Shown: positions 35,837 through 44,225 of the stretch, in pieces
Layout of the letters: each line of letters opens with the position of its first letter
How positions within the stretch are numbered: the first letter of the stretch is position 1
Translations under genes and position numbers: made by a program
Notes under the pieces: generated by a model
The model's database searches: none
The model's input: only the letters and a program-made list of their open reading frames with translations
Told to the model about the DNA's origin: nothing
NCBI RefSeq assembly: GCF_030264295.1
Contig: NZ_CP127173.1
Span: 10,175,501-10,239,500, forward strand
Direction: 5' to 3'
DNA from: Amycolatopsis nalaikhensis
GTDB taxonomy: Bacteria; Actinomycetota; Actinomycetes; Mycobacteriales; Pseudonocardiaceae
Length of the DNA stretch: 64,000 bases

Positions 35837-36868
35837 ATGTCAGTCCAGACTCTCGAACGCGAGTCGCGCGGGATTCGCGAGCGCATCCCGGCTCAGGCGT
35901 CGGAGGAACCGCCGGTGAGCGTGGGGGCGCTCACGGACGCCGACCTCGACGCCCAGAGCCCCGCCGCCGACCTCGTCCGCGTGTACCTCAACGGCATCGG
36001 CAAGACGGCCCTGCTCTCCGCCGCCGACGAGGTGGAGCTGGCCAAGCGCATCGAGGCCGGCGTCTTCGCCCAGCACATGCTGGACACGGCCGAGGACCTC
36101 ACCGCGAAGCGGCGCACCGAGCTGTCGGCGCTGGTCCGCGACGGGCACGTGGCGAAGAACCACCTGCTGGAGGCCAACCTGCGCCTGGTGGTCTCGCTCG
36201 CCAAGCGCTACACCGGCCGGGGGATGCCGCTGCTCGACCTGATCCAGGAGGGGAACCTGGGCCTGATCCGCGCGGTGGAGAAGTTCGACTACTCCAAGGG
36301 GTTCAAGTTCTCGACGTACGCGACGTGGTGGATCCGCCAGGCCATCACCCGCGGCATGGCCGACCAGGGCCGCACGATCCGGCTGCCCGTCCACCTGGTG
36401 GAACAGGTGAACAAGCTGGCCCGCATCAAGCGCGACCTGCACCAGCAGCTCGGCCGCGACGCGACGCACGAGGAGCTGGCGGCCGAGTCGGGCATCCCGG
36501 CCCACAAGATCGCCGACCTGCTCGACCACTCGCGTGACCCGGTGAGCCTCGACATGCCGGTCGGCACGGAGGAGGACGCCCCGCTGGGCGACTTCATCGA
36601 GGACTCCGAGGCGACGGACGCGGAGAGCGCCGTGATCTCGGGCCTGCTCCAGGACGACCTGCGCCGGGTCCTGGCCACGCTGGACGACCGCGAGCAGCAC
36701 GTGATCCGCCTGCGCTACGGCCTCGACGACGGCCAGCCCCGCACGCTCGACCAGATCGGCAAGCACTTCGGGCTGTCCCGCGAGCGCGTCCGCCAGATCG
36801 AGCGCGAGGTCATGTCGAAGCTCCGCCAGGGCGAGCGAGCGGACCGCCTGCGCGCGTACGCCAGCTGA
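35837..36868 (+). CDS. sigB: Group 2 RNA polymerase sigma factor, SigB/HrdB-like
   Basis: 343 residues from ATG 35837 with GGGGAGGCAGGA upstream. Region 1.2 (DLVRVYLNGIGKTALLSAADEVELAKRI), region 2 (NLRLVVSLAKRYTGRGMPLLDLIQEGNLGL, KFSTYATWWIRQAI), region 3 (LPVHLVEQVNKLARI) and region 4 with the -35-reading helix (LDQIGKHFGLSRERVRQIEREVMSKL). Lacks the long N-terminus of the primary sigma, so it is a SigB-type principal-like factor. A 289-bp upstream gap should hold its own promoter(s), but I cannot pick boxes. Ends at a textbook terminator. Confidence 0.93.
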   Translation: MSVQTLERESRGIRERIPAQASEEPPVSVGALTDADLDAQSPAADLVRVYLNGIGKTALLSAADEVELAKRIEAGVFAQHMLDTAEDLTAKRRTELSALVRDGHVAKNHLLEANLRLVVSLAKRYTGRGMPLLDLIQEGNLGLIRAVEKFDYSKGFKFSTYATWWIRQAITRGMADQGRTIRLPVHLVEQVNKLARIKRDLHQQLGRDATHEELAAESGIPAHKIADLLDHSRDPVSLDMPVGTEEDAPLGDFIEDSEATDAESAVISGLLQDDLRRVLATLDDREQHVIRLRYGLDDGQPRTLDQIGKHFGLSRERVRQIEREVMSKLRQGERADRLRAYAS

Positions 36869-36880
36869 CCGGTTTTCGAA

Positions 36881-36915
36881 GGGGCGGGTGCACTCCGGTG
36901 CACCCGCCCCTTTTT
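36881..36915 (+). terminator. Intrinsic terminator of the sigma gene
   Basis: GGGGCGGGTGCAC, four-base loop, perfect complement, then TTTTT: a 13-bp stem 12 bp after the stop. Confidence 0.92.
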
Positions 36916-37421
36916 GTTGCGTGGCCGCGCGACGCGACGACCAGGTGTTACGCGGAGTGCGAAAATTTTCCACGAAAATGGCGTTTCACCCCGGACGGCT
37001 CCGGGTAGCAACCCCTCGCCAGCACCCGTTCGGCGCGTTGACTTATGACCTGCGTCACGACAGCCTCGAAGTGCCGGCGCAGGCCTCGCGACCGGACGTG
37101 CACGCGTCCGGGAGCTTTCCCCGGGAGGTCGGGTCCGTCGGGGTGGACCCGGCCTCCCGACCAACTTCCGCACCGTGCCCTGTTGCGTCATCCGCACCGG
37201 CGGCCCTGGTTCCGTCTCCCGAGCCAGCCCGGCCGCAAGCGCCCCAATGTGGCCTTCGTTGCGTCCGACGCACCCAAGGCGGCCTTCGTTGCGTCTCACG
37301 CACCCAAGGCCGCCTTGGGGCGCTTGCGTGGGGTGGCCCACAGTGACCGGATGCCTCTTCGGTGCCACCTCCCCCGCCGCATAGGGTGGACCGATCCCGG
37401 AGCTGGCAAAGGAGCCTGGCA
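36916..37421. other. Intergenic region between sigma and fumarase genes, about 500 bp
   Basis: Contains a short AT-rich stretch with the palindrome GAAAATTTTC (36961-36970), about 250 bp with no supported gene, and the modular repeat copy at 37236-37326 whose right edge is 95 bp upstream of the fumarase start. The fumarase promoter must lie here; no box is convincing. Confidence 0.5.
37236..37326. repeat. 85-bp modular palindromic repeat, copy B
   Basis: Core 37239-37323 bounded by GCGCCCCAA/TTGGGGCGC; the flanking CAA/TTG extends the outer stem to 12 bp over 91 bp. Inside are AATGTGGCCTT, AAGGCGGCCTT and AAGGCCGCCTT words around two TGCGTCNNACGCA palindromes. This copy is upstream of a gene start rather than just after a stop. 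Confidence 0.9.
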
Positions 37422-39077
37422 GTGCCGTCCACCACCACGTTTCAGCACACCGAAGTCCTCCCGCTGGGCAAGGACACCACCACCGAGTACCGGCTGGTCA
37501 CCGCCGAAGGCGTCGAGACCGTCGAAGCCGCCGGGCGGACCTTTCTGAAGGTCGATCCCGCCGCCCTCACCACGCTGGCCCGCACCGCCATCACCGACAT
37601 CCAGCACCTGTTGCGCACGTCACACCTTCAGCAGCTGCGCGCCATCGTCGACGACCCCGAGGCCTCCGGCAACGACCGCTTCGTCGCCATGGACCTGCTC
37701 CGCAACGCCGCCATCTCGGCCGGTGGCGTGCTGCCCATGTGCCAGGACACCGGGACCGCCATCGTCATCGGCAAGCGCGGCGAAGGCGTCCTCACCGGCG
37801 GGGACGACGAACGCGCCCTCTCTCAGGGCATCTTCGACGCCTACCAGCAGCTGAACCTGCGCTACTCGCAGATGGCGCCGGTGAACTTCTGGGACGAGCG
37901 CAACACCGGCACCAACCTCCCCGCCCAGATCGAGCTCTACCACAAGGAAGGGGACCCGACCTACGAGTTCCTCTTCATGGCCAAGGGCGGCGGCAGCGCG
38001 AACAAGACCTTCCTCTACCAGGAGACGAAGGCCGTCCTGAACCCGAAGCGGCTCGCGCGCTTCCTCGACGAGAAGCTGCGCAGCCTCGGCACCGCCGCCT
38101 GCCCGCCCTACCACCTGGCGATCGTCGTCGGCGGCATGTCGGCCGAGTTCAACTTGAAGGTCGCGAAGCTCGCTTCGGCCCGTTACCTCGACAACTTGCC
38201 GCAGGAGGGTTCCGAACTGGGCCACGCCTTCCGCGACCCGAACCTCGAGCAGCAGGTCCTCGAGATGACCCGGCAGTTCGGCATCGGCGCGCAGTTCGGC
38301 GGCAAGTACTTCTGCCACGACGTCCGCGTCATCCGGCTGCCCCGGCACGGCGCCAGCTGCCCCGTCGGCATCGCCGTCAGCTGCTCGGCCGACCGGCAGG
38401 CCAAGGCCAAGATCACCGCCGACGGCGTCTTCATCGAGCAGCTCGAGCGCGACCCCGCGCGGTTCCTGCCCGACGTCACCGAGGACGACCTCTCCGACGA
38501 CGTCGTCGCCGTCGACCTCAACCGGCCGATGGCCGAGATCCGGGCCCAGCTTTCGCAGCTGCCCGTCAAGACGCGGCTTTCGCTCACCGGGCCGCTGGTC
38601 GTCGCGCGCGACATCGCGCACGCGAAGATCGCCGAGCGCCTCGACGCCGGTGAGGAGATGCCCGACTACCTGAAGAACCACCCCGTCTACTACGCGGGCC
38701 CGGCGAAGACGCCGGAGGGCTACGCGTCCGGTTCCTTCGGCCCGACGACCGCCGGGCGCATGGACTCCTACGTCGAGCAGTTCCAGGCCGCCGGTGGCTC
38801 GCTCGTCATGCTGGCCAAGGGAAACCGCTCGAAGCAGGTGACGAACGCCTGCCAGGCGCACGGCGGCTTCTACCTCGGTTCGATCGGCGGCCCGGCCGCG
38901 CGCCTGGCGCAGGACTGCATCAAGCAGGTCGACGTCCTCGAGTACGCCGAGCTCGGCATGGAAGCCGTCTGGAAGATCGAGGTCGAGGACTTCCCCGCCT
39001 TCATCGTCATCGACGACAAGGGCAACGACTTCTTCGCCAGCACCGGCGACCCGGTGCTGCAGATCAGCTTCCGCTGA
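37422..39077 (+). CDS. fum: Fumarate hydratase, class I (iron-sulfur)
   Basis: 551 residues from GTG 37422 (AAAGGAG seven bases upstream; the open frame starts earlier but without a ribosome-binding site). Converts fumarate to malate in the TCA cycle. Alpha domain with FeS-ligand Cys in GGVLPMCQDTGTA, later Cys in LGTAACPPYHLAIVVGG and FGGKYFCHDVRVIRLPRHGASCPVG; beta domain with GPLVVARDIAHAKI and YYAGPAKTPEGYASGSFGPTTAGRMDSY. Single-chain fusion of the alpha and beta parts, as in E. coli FumA. Terminator stem follows. Confidence 0.94.
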   Translation: MPSTTTFQHTEVLPLGKDTTTEYRLVTAEGVETVEAAGRTFLKVDPAALTTLARTAITDIQHLLRTSHLQQLRAIVDDPEASGNDRFVAMDLLRNAAISAGGVLPMCQDTGTAIVIGKRGEGVLTGGDDERALSQGIFDAYQQLNLRYSQMAPVNFWDERNTGTNLPAQIELYHKEGDPTYEFLFMAKGGGSANKTFLYQETKAVLNPKRLARFLDEKLRSLGTAACPPYHLAIVVGGMSAEFNLKVAKLASARYLDNLPQEGSELGHAFRDPNLEQQVLEMTRQFGIGAQFGGKYFCHDVRVIRLPRHGASCPVGIAVSCSADRQAKAKITADGVFIEQLERDPARFLPDVTEDDLSDDVVAVDLNRPMAEIRAQLSQLPVKTRLSLTGPLVVARDIAHAKIAERLDAGEEMPDYLKNHPVYYAGPAKTPEGYASGSFGPTTAGRMDSYVEQFQAAGGSLVMLAKGNRSKQVTNACQAHGGFYLGSIGGPAARLAQDCIKQVDVLEYAELGMEAVWKIEVEDFPAFIVIDDKGNDFFASTGDPVLQISFR

Positions 39078-39094
39078 CCCGACGCGGACACAGG

Positions 39095-39131
39095 GGAAGG
39101 GGACACCGGCCCGCCACCGGTGCCCCCTTCC
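39095..39131. terminator. Hairpin between convergent fumarase and secreted-protein genes
   Basis: GGAAGGGG-A-CACCGG pairs with CCGGTG-C-CCCCTTCC (14 paired bases, one mismatch, seven-base loop), 18 bp after the fumarase stop and 13 bp from the convergent stop. Confidence 0.75.
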
Positions 39132-39143
39132 TTCCCTGCCCCC

Positions 39144-39794
39144 TCAGCCGACGCGCTCGATCCGCGCGCGCCGGATGAGGAACTTTCCGGGTTCCCGGAC
39201 CTGTTCGAAGGCCGCGTTGTTGAGCAGCGCGCAGCTGCCCGACACCGAGGTCACCTCGACCGTCGTGGACTTCGAGTTGTCCAAATTGGTCACCTTCAGC
39301 TTGGTGCCGGCCGGGAACTGGTTGCTCGACGCGGCGGGCGCGCCGCCTTCGCCGGAGAGCGTCACCGTCGACCCGGGACAGACGACGTCCCCGGTGGCGG
39401 CCGCTTCCTGCTTCTTCTGCTGACCGGGTGCCTGGGCCTTGCCGGGTGCGTTGCCGGAGTTGCCGGGCGCGGCGGCGGCTCGGCCGTCCGCGGCGACGGC
39501 CGCCGTGCAGCCCGCGACCTGGCGCCGCTGCTGGATCAGGTCGACCACCGCCTGCCGGTTGGTGATCCGCGCGGCCGACTGCGCGTCCGGGTTCGCCTGC
39601 TGGCCCGCGATGAAGTTCAGGTTGTTCCGCAAGGCGGTGTCGAGTCCCGCGCAGTTCTCCTTGGGCGCTTCCGCGGCGTTGCCCGCGGGGCTGCTCAGCG
39701 CGATGGCGGTCGCGGTGATGCCGGCGACACCCAGCAACGCGGCCAGCCCGACGGTGGCCTGCTTGCGGTGCCGGCCACTGCTCAACCGGGGCAT
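39144..39794 (-). CDS. Secreted protein with RlpA-like double-psi beta-barrel C-terminus
   Basis: 216 residues from ATG 39794 (GAGAGGAGGGGCAG upstream). Signal anchor/peptide QATVGLAALLGVAGITATAIAL. A helical Gln/Asn-rich middle (about 35-90), an Ala/Gly/Pro/Gln linker, then a C-terminal domain: NQFPAGTKLKVTNLDNSKSTTVEVTS, SGSCALLNNAAFEQV and RIERVG, resembling the DPBB fold of RlpA/expansin-like wall proteins. The usual catalytic Asp region is not clear, so a cell-wall-binding rather than lytic role is as likely. Confidence 0.75.
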   Translation of the reverse strand: MPRLSSGRHRKQATVGLAALLGVAGITATAIALSSPAGNAAEAPKENCAGLDTALRNNLNFIAGQQANPDAQSAARITNRQAVVDLIQQRRQVAGCTAAVAADGRAAAAPGNSGNAPGKAQAPGQQKKQEAAATGDVVCPGSTVTLSGEGGAPAASSNQFPAGTKLKVTNLDNSKSTTVEVTSVSGSCALLNNAAFEQVREPGKFLIRRARIERVG

Positions 39795-39905
39795 CTGCCC
39801 CTCCTCTCTGATCGCCACCTCACCCTCGACACGACCCGCGAACCGGAGCGGTTCACCGGGGACCACCGACAATTTTCGACAACTTCGACGTCGCAGGTCA
39901 GGGCG

Positions 39906-41300
39906 TCAGTGGTCCGGACCATCGACGCGGGCCGCGGTCGCCAGCGCCCACCGGCCGGTCGTCACGAGCCCCAGCGCGAACACCAGCACGCCGCAGCCCG
40001 CGACGATCCCCCACGCGAGCGCACCGGTCCCCGGGGACGTCGGTTGCGCGGCGACCACCGCGCCGATCACCGCCACCCCCAGTGAAATCCCGACCTGGCG
40101 GCTGGTCGAGGCGACCGCCGCCGCGAGACCCGCGCGCTCCCGCGGCATCCCGGACACCGCCGCGTTCGTGATCGGCGCGTTGAGCAGGCCGTAGCCGATG
40201 CCGAAACAGACGTACCCCGCCATCACCAGCCAGATCGACGTCCGCGGGCCGATTCCCGCGAGCAGCACGCCGGAGACGGCGATGCCGACGCCGGCCACCA
40301 GCAGCGGCAGCCGCGGCCCGCGGGCACCGACCAGCCGTCCGGACAGCGGCGCGCCCACCGCCGTCAGCACCGCCATCGGCAGCGTCAGCAAACCCGCGTG
40401 CAGCACCGAAAACCCGCGCGTCTCCTGCAGGTACAGGGTGTTCAGGAACAAGAACCCCGACAGCGCCGCGAAGCCGGTGACCGCGGTGAGCGTCGCCCCC
40501 GAAAACGGCACGCTGCGGAAGAACCTCAGCTCCAGCAACGGATCCCGGCGCCGCCGCTCGTACGGCAGCAGCACCGCCAGCGACACGGCGGCGACGACGA
40601 AGCAGCCGATCACCACGGGGGCGCCCGCGCCGCGGCCTTCGATGATCCCGTAGGTCAGCGAAGCCAGCAGGACGATCACCAGCAGCTGCCCCACCGGGTC
40701 GAGCCGCCGCGGGTGCGGCGCGCGGGATTCCGGCACGAACACCGCCGTCAGCACGATCGCGGCCAGTCCGATGGGGACGTTGATCCAGAAGATCGAGCGC
40801 CAGCCCGCCCAGTCGACGAGCACGCCGCCGAGCACCGGGCCGACCGCCAGGCTCAGCCCGTTCACCGCCGCCCAGACGCCGATCGCGCGGGTGCGGTCGC
40901 GGGGTTCGGTGAAGACGTTGGCCACGATGGACAGCGCGACCGGGTTGAGCATCGACCCGCCGACGGCCTGCAGGGCCCGGAAGGCGATCAGCAGCCCGAC
41001 GTTCGGCGCGATCCCGCACAGCAGCGAGCCGAGGCCGAACAGCGCGAGCCCGAGCTGGAACGTCCGGCGGCGGCCGACGCGATCGGCGGTCGAGCCGGCC
41101 AGCATCAGCAGGCTGGCCAGCACGAGCGTGTACGCGTCGATCGTCCACTGCAGACTCGAAACCGAGGCGTGCAGCTCCTGCCGGATCGACGGCAGCGCGA
41201 GGTTCACGATCGTGTTGTCGAGCCCGACCATGAACAGGCTCAGGCAGCAGACGGCGAGGACGACCCGCCGTCGCACGGGGCGAGGCACCGCACCCCCCAT
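39906..41300 (-). CDS. MFS multidrug exporter, DHA2 (EmrB/QacA) family
   Basis: 464 residues, 12-14 helices. Motif A in LAGSTADRVGRRRTFQLG, motif C in AVNGLSLAVGPVLGGVLVDWAGWRSIFWINVPIG region, and LDNTIVNLALPSI in helix 1, typical of DHA2 proton-driven drug exporters. ATG 41300 abuts a 37-bp inverted repeat, so the transcript is nearly leaderless or the operator covers the start. The upstream gene (SRPBCC, same strand, 54 bp away) is unrelated in function; no regulator gene is adjacent. Confidence 0.92.
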   Translation of the reverse strand: MGGAVPRPVRRRVVLAVCCLSLFMVGLDNTIVNLALPSIRQELHASVSSLQWTIDAYTLVLASLLMLAGSTADRVGRRRTFQLGLALFGLGSLLCGIAPNVGLLIAFRALQAVGGSMLNPVALSIVANVFTEPRDRTRAIGVWAAVNGLSLAVGPVLGGVLVDWAGWRSIFWINVPIGLAAIVLTAVFVPESRAPHPRRLDPVGQLLVIVLLASLTYGIIEGRGAGAPVVIGCFVVAAVSLAVLLPYERRRRDPLLELRFFRSVPFSGATLTAVTGFAALSGFLFLNTLYLQETRGFSVLHAGLLTLPMAVLTAVGAPLSGRLVGARGPRLPLLVAGVGIAVSGVLLAGIGPRTSIWLVMAGYVCFGIGYGLLNAPITNAAVSGMPRERAGLAAAVASTSRQVGISLGVAVIGAVVAAQPTSPGTGALAWGIVAGCGVLVFALGLVTTGRWALATAARVDGPDH

Positions 41301-41337
41301 TTAGTTGCACGGACAATATTAAGCACTGTACAACTAA
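41301..41337. promoter_or_regulatory. Operator-like inverted repeat at the MFS start
   Basis: TTAGTTGCAC and GTACAACTAA match as inverted arms at 9 of 10 positions around 17 AT-rich bases containing TAATAT (minus strand), a possible -10 box. AT-rich island in GC-rich DNA; fits a TetR/MarR-type operator. Confidence 0.65.
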
Positions 41338-41353
41338 TCGGGTGCGGCCTCCG

Positions 41354-41791
41354 TCAGGCCGGGAACAGCTCCGTGAGCCGGGCCAGGGTCTTCTCGATGC
41401 CCTGGGCGTTGCGGCGCGGGAACGGGCTGAGGCTGATGGCGAGCGGGAACTTCGCCGTCGACCAGTCGAACGTCTCGGTGACCTCGGTGCGGCCGCCGTC
41501 GAGGGGCTCGAGGCGCCAGCGCCAGCGGTGGCCGTTGAAGTGGCGCCACGCGATGAGCCTGCCCTCTTCGAACTCGACCACGGTGTTGAGGATCTTGTAC
41601 GAGGCGCCCATCTTCATGTCCATGCCGAACTTGGCCCCGAGCGTGAGCCGGTCCGGACCGCCCGGCTGGGCGGCCCGGACCGTGCCGGATCCGTCGATGA
41701 GCGGGTGCTGGGCCGGATCGGCGAGCAGCCCGAAGATCTTCTCCGGGGTCGTGGCGACGATCGCGGTGCGTGAGACCTGACGGCTTCCCAT
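41354..41791 (-). CDS. SRPBCC (START/polyketide-cyclase-like) family protein
   Basis: 145 residues, ATG 41791 (GTG 41794 adjacent). The pattern SRTAIVATTPEKIFGLLADPAQHPLIDGSG, a central FEEGRLIAWRHFNGHRWRWRLEP and a final helix QGIEKTLARLTELF fit the helix-grip SRPBCC fold that binds hydrophobic ligands. Function unknown; such proteins are common in actinobacteria as single genes. Confidence 0.85.
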   Translation of the reverse strand: MGSRQVSRTAIVATTPEKIFGLLADPAQHPLIDGSGTVRAAQPGGPDRLTLGAKFGMDMKMGASYKILNTVVEFEEGRLIAWRHFNGHRWRWRLEPLDGGRTEVTETFDWSTAKFPLAISLSPFPRRNAQGIEKTLARLTELFPA

Positions 41792-41814
41792 CACCCGAGC
41801 CTAGGCCAGGGTGA

Positions 41815-42330
41815 TCACTTCGGCGGCGTGGTCTTCAGCACCACCGTGCGCTGGTCCAGCGGCGCGGCCAGGGCGACCGAGATCACCGGGTACCGGATGT
41901 CCATGGTGCACATCTGGCCGGTCTGCGCCTTGGTCTCGCTCAGGTTGACCACGACGCGGTCACCCGTCTGCTCGGCCGCTTCGCCGAGCGCGTGGCCGCA
42001 GCCGCCCTCCTGGGCGCGGATGTTGAGGATGGTCCCGCCGTTGGCCGTCCACACCTCGTGCGGGTAGCCGTTGGGCAGCGCCGACGCGTCGACCTTGTCC
42101 GGCGGCACCGGCGTGCTGCCCTCCGGCACGGTGAGCCGGGGTTTGCCCGGCGGGTTGGCCGAGGGCGACGTCGGCAGCACCGACTCGGTCGGCGACGTCG
42201 AAACGCTCCCGGTGGGAGCCGGCGAGCCGCCGCCGGCCGCGGGCTGGCTGGTGGACATGTCCTGGCCGGCGCAGGCCGTCGCCATCAGCAGGAACGCGCC
42301 TGTCCCGACCACCTTCGCTGAGTACCTCAT
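41815..42330 (-). CDS. Putative lipoprotein, paralogue of the gene at 43219-43707
   Basis: 171 residues. Lipobox ATAC in MRYSAKVVGTGAFLLMATAC, then a Ser/Thr/Pro-rich linker (to about residue 75) and a ~95-residue domain: VDASALPNGYPHEVWTANG, ILNIRAQEGGCGHALGEA, GQMCTMDIRYPVISVALAAPLDQRTVVL. The two Cys of this domain are conserved in the paralogue, suggesting a disulfide. Exposed on the outer face of the membrane. Function unknown. Confidence 0.8.
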   Translation of the reverse strand: MRYSAKVVGTGAFLLMATACAGQDMSTSQPAAGGGSPAPTGSVSTSPTESVLPTSPSANPPGKPRLTVPEGSTPVPPDKVDASALPNGYPHEVWTANGGTILNIRAQEGGCGHALGEAAEQTGDRVVVNLSETKAQTGQMCTMDIRYPVISVALAAPLDQRTVVLKTTPPK

Positions 42331-42438
42331 GTCCCGAAGACGGACCGGGGGCGGTGCGGGGTTGCATGCGAGCCCGTCCCGGTGGCCGGTTCCGGCCACG
42401 CCCCACCGACGGCGTCCGGGGTCCCGCACACTTCCGGC

Positions 42439-43146
42439 ATGCGTACCCGGCTGCTCACCGTGCTGGTGACCGCGCTCGGCCTGGTGGTGTCCGCCTGCGG
42501 TTCCGGCGACACCCCGGACATCACGCCGAACCGCCTCATCGTGGAGTACTGGGGGTCCCCGGCGGTCAAGAACGACCGCCTGCCGGGGTACGGCGAAGCG
42601 CCCGAGGACCGCAAGGCCAACCTCGCCGCCTACTTCTCCCCCGACCAGCTGGTCACCCGGCTGCTGAGCGTGTTCCCCTGCACGGACGGCGCACTCGGCA
42701 CCCCGCGCGCCGCGAACGGGTTCGACAGCCACTGCGCGAGCAACTCCGCGGTCCGCCAGGCGGTCCGGGGCGCCGGTGGCGACCCCGAGCGGATGTCCGC
42801 CCGCGTCGCGCTGGTCAAGCACCCGGACGGCGGGCTGGAACTGATGACGCTGTACGTCGCGAACGGCAGAGTGATCGACGCCAACGCCGAGACCTACGGC
42901 AGCCTCGACGAGTTCCGTGCGGGCAACGATCTGCTCACGTCCGACGACGTCGTCCTGGTGCCGCGCGACATCACGCAGGTCGGCGGGCAGAGCGAGCTCG
43001 TCACGGTCTACGGCCACACGCCGTGGGCCGGGTGGCCGTGGCTGTTCGGCGGCGGTGGCGTCCTGGTGCTCCTCGTCCTGCTGCTGGCCGGCCGAAGGAT
43101 CCGCCGGTCGCGGCGGGCCGCCCGCGAGAGCGGCACTTCCACGTGA
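42439..43146 (+). CDS. Putative lipoprotein with C-terminal membrane helix
   Basis: 235 residues from ATG 42439; lipobox VSAC in MRTRLLTVLVTALGLVVSAC. Extracytoplasmic domain with two or three Cys (FPCTDGAL, DSHCASNS), then a C-terminal helix WPWLFGGGGVLVLLVLLLAG and a basic tail (RRIRRSRRAAR), so it may be anchored at both ends. Divergent from and lying between the two paralogous lipoprotein genes. No family recognised. Its stop codon falls inside a GGCACTT-type hairpin. Confidence 0.75.
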   Translation: MRTRLLTVLVTALGLVVSACGSGDTPDITPNRLIVEYWGSPAVKNDRLPGYGEAPEDRKANLAAYFSPDQLVTRLLSVFPCTDGALGTPRAANGFDSHCASNSAVRQAVRGAGGDPERMSARVALVKHPDGGLELMTLYVANGRVIDANAETYGSLDEFRAGNDLLTSDDVVLVPRDITQVGGQSELVTVYGHTPWAGWPWLFGGGGVLVLLVLLLAGRRIRRSRRAARESGTST

Positions 43147-43205
43147 AAGTGCCGTGGACGTGGTCTGGGAGGGCGACCCCGGGCATCCCGGGGCGGCCCT
43201 CCCAG
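43131..43205. terminator. Two consecutive hairpins between convergent lipoprotein genes
   Basis: First: CGGCACTT / AAGTGCCG (43131-43154) with CACGTG between the arms, overlapping the stop codon. Second: CTGGGAGGGC / GCCCTCCCAG (43165-43205) with a nested CCCCGGG/CCCGGGG stem. Likely a bidirectional terminator. Confidence 0.75.
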
Positions 43206-43218
43206 CGTTCGGGGGTGG

Positions 43219-43707
43219 TCAGCCCTGGCGGAGTACGACCGTCCGTGTGCCGAGCGGCGCGGTGAGCGCGAGCGGGACGCGGATCTCCTTGATGTAGTCC
43301 GGGCACATCTGGCCCTTCGGCGCCGAGCTGACCGTGATCAGCACGACGACCTGCTGGTCCGTCTGGTCGCCGACGCGCGCGGAGATGCGGCGGCAGCCGC
43401 CCTCCTCGGCCTGAAGGATCACCGTCCGGCCGTCCGTGCTGCGGAACAGGCTGCGCGGGTAGCCCTCGGGCAGCCCGCGGGCGTCGACCTGCGACTCGGC
43501 GATGACGTCGTCACCCGGCGCGATGCCCTGCGTCGGCCGCCCGACCGTCTGCGACGGGGGCGGCGCGACGGACGGGCCGGACGTCGCGGACGACGTCGTC
43601 GGCGTCTCCGGCCCGATGCTGCCCGGGGCGGCCGTCCCGGAGTCCGACCGCGCCCCGCACGCCGTCAGCGTGAGCAGCAGCAGGCCCGTACCCAGCAGTG
43701 TGCGCAT
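43219..43707 (-). CDS. Putative lipoprotein, paralogue of the gene at 41815-42330
   Basis: 162 residues; lipobox LTAC in MRTLLGTGLLLLTLTAC, Ser/Thr/Pro-rich linker, then VDARGLPEGYPRSLFRSTDG, VILQAEEGGCRRISARVGDQT, GQMCPDYIKEIRVPLALTAPLGTRTVVL. Aligns with the neighbouring lipoprotein along the whole domain, including both Cys. The pair probably arose by local duplication. Role unknown. Confidence 0.8.
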   Translation of the reverse strand: MRTLLGTGLLLLTLTACGARSDSGTAAPGSIGPETPTTSSATSGPSVAPPPSQTVGRPTQGIAPGDDVIAESQVDARGLPEGYPRSLFRSTDGRTVILQAEEGGCRRISARVGDQTDQQVVVLITVSSAPKGQMCPDYIKEIRVPLALTAPLGTRTVVLRQG

Positions 43708-43748
43708 AGCTGCAGGACGGACCGGACGCCGGAACGGTTGCATCCTCC

Positions 43749-44129
43749 TCAGAGCCGCCCGACGGCGACGAAGACGCACACGGCCAGCAGGACGGCGTTG
43801 ACCCCGACGTTCCGCCACTCGGCGGCCTTGTGCTGGGTGACCGCCAGCTTGGCGTGCATGGCCATGGCACCCACCATCACGACGGCCAGCCCGACGGCGG
43901 CCCAGCCGGTCAGCACCGGCGCGATGCCCAGCAACACAGGCAGGATCAGGCCCACCACGGCGAGAAGTTCGCAAATCGCGGTGAACCGGACCACGGGCAG
44001 CGGGTAGGCCGCGGCCCCGGTCTGCCCGGTTTCGAGCATCCGCTGCCGCGACATCGTCGACTTGAGCGCGCCCGACACGGCGAAGATCGCGGCCAGCAGG
44101 ATCTGCCCGGTCCAGAGTGCGATGGTCAT
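43749..44129 (-). CDS. DoxX-like four-helix membrane protein
   Basis: 126 residues from ATG 44129 with GGAGGGACGAA upstream. Four helices (ILLAAIFAVSGALKS; FTAICELLAVVGLILPVLLG; VLTGWAAVGLAVVMVGAMA; VNAVLLAVCVFVAVG) and the DoxX-like helix-1 pattern FAVSGALKSTMSRQRM. Physiological role unsettled. 42 bp upstream of the lipoprotein gene on the same strand. Confidence 0.85.
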   Translation of the reverse strand: MTIALWTGQILLAAIFAVSGALKSTMSRQRMLETGQTGAAAYPLPVVRFTAICELLAVVGLILPVLLGIAPVLTGWAAVGLAVVMVGAMAMHAKLAVTQHKAAEWRNVGVNAVLLAVCVFVAVGRL

Positions 44130-44225
44130 TTCGTCCCTCCCGATGGGTGTTGGCTGCGGGAGGAACGAGGAGGCCGGGAGGAACGTGACAGGGCCTGGTC
44201 CGTGACCCGCGACGCCCGGCCCAGA

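Noticed and set aside
36961..36970. GAAAATTTTC palindrome as an operator
   Set aside because: Ten bases in an AT-rich patch with no paired site or promoter boxes nearby; could be chance.
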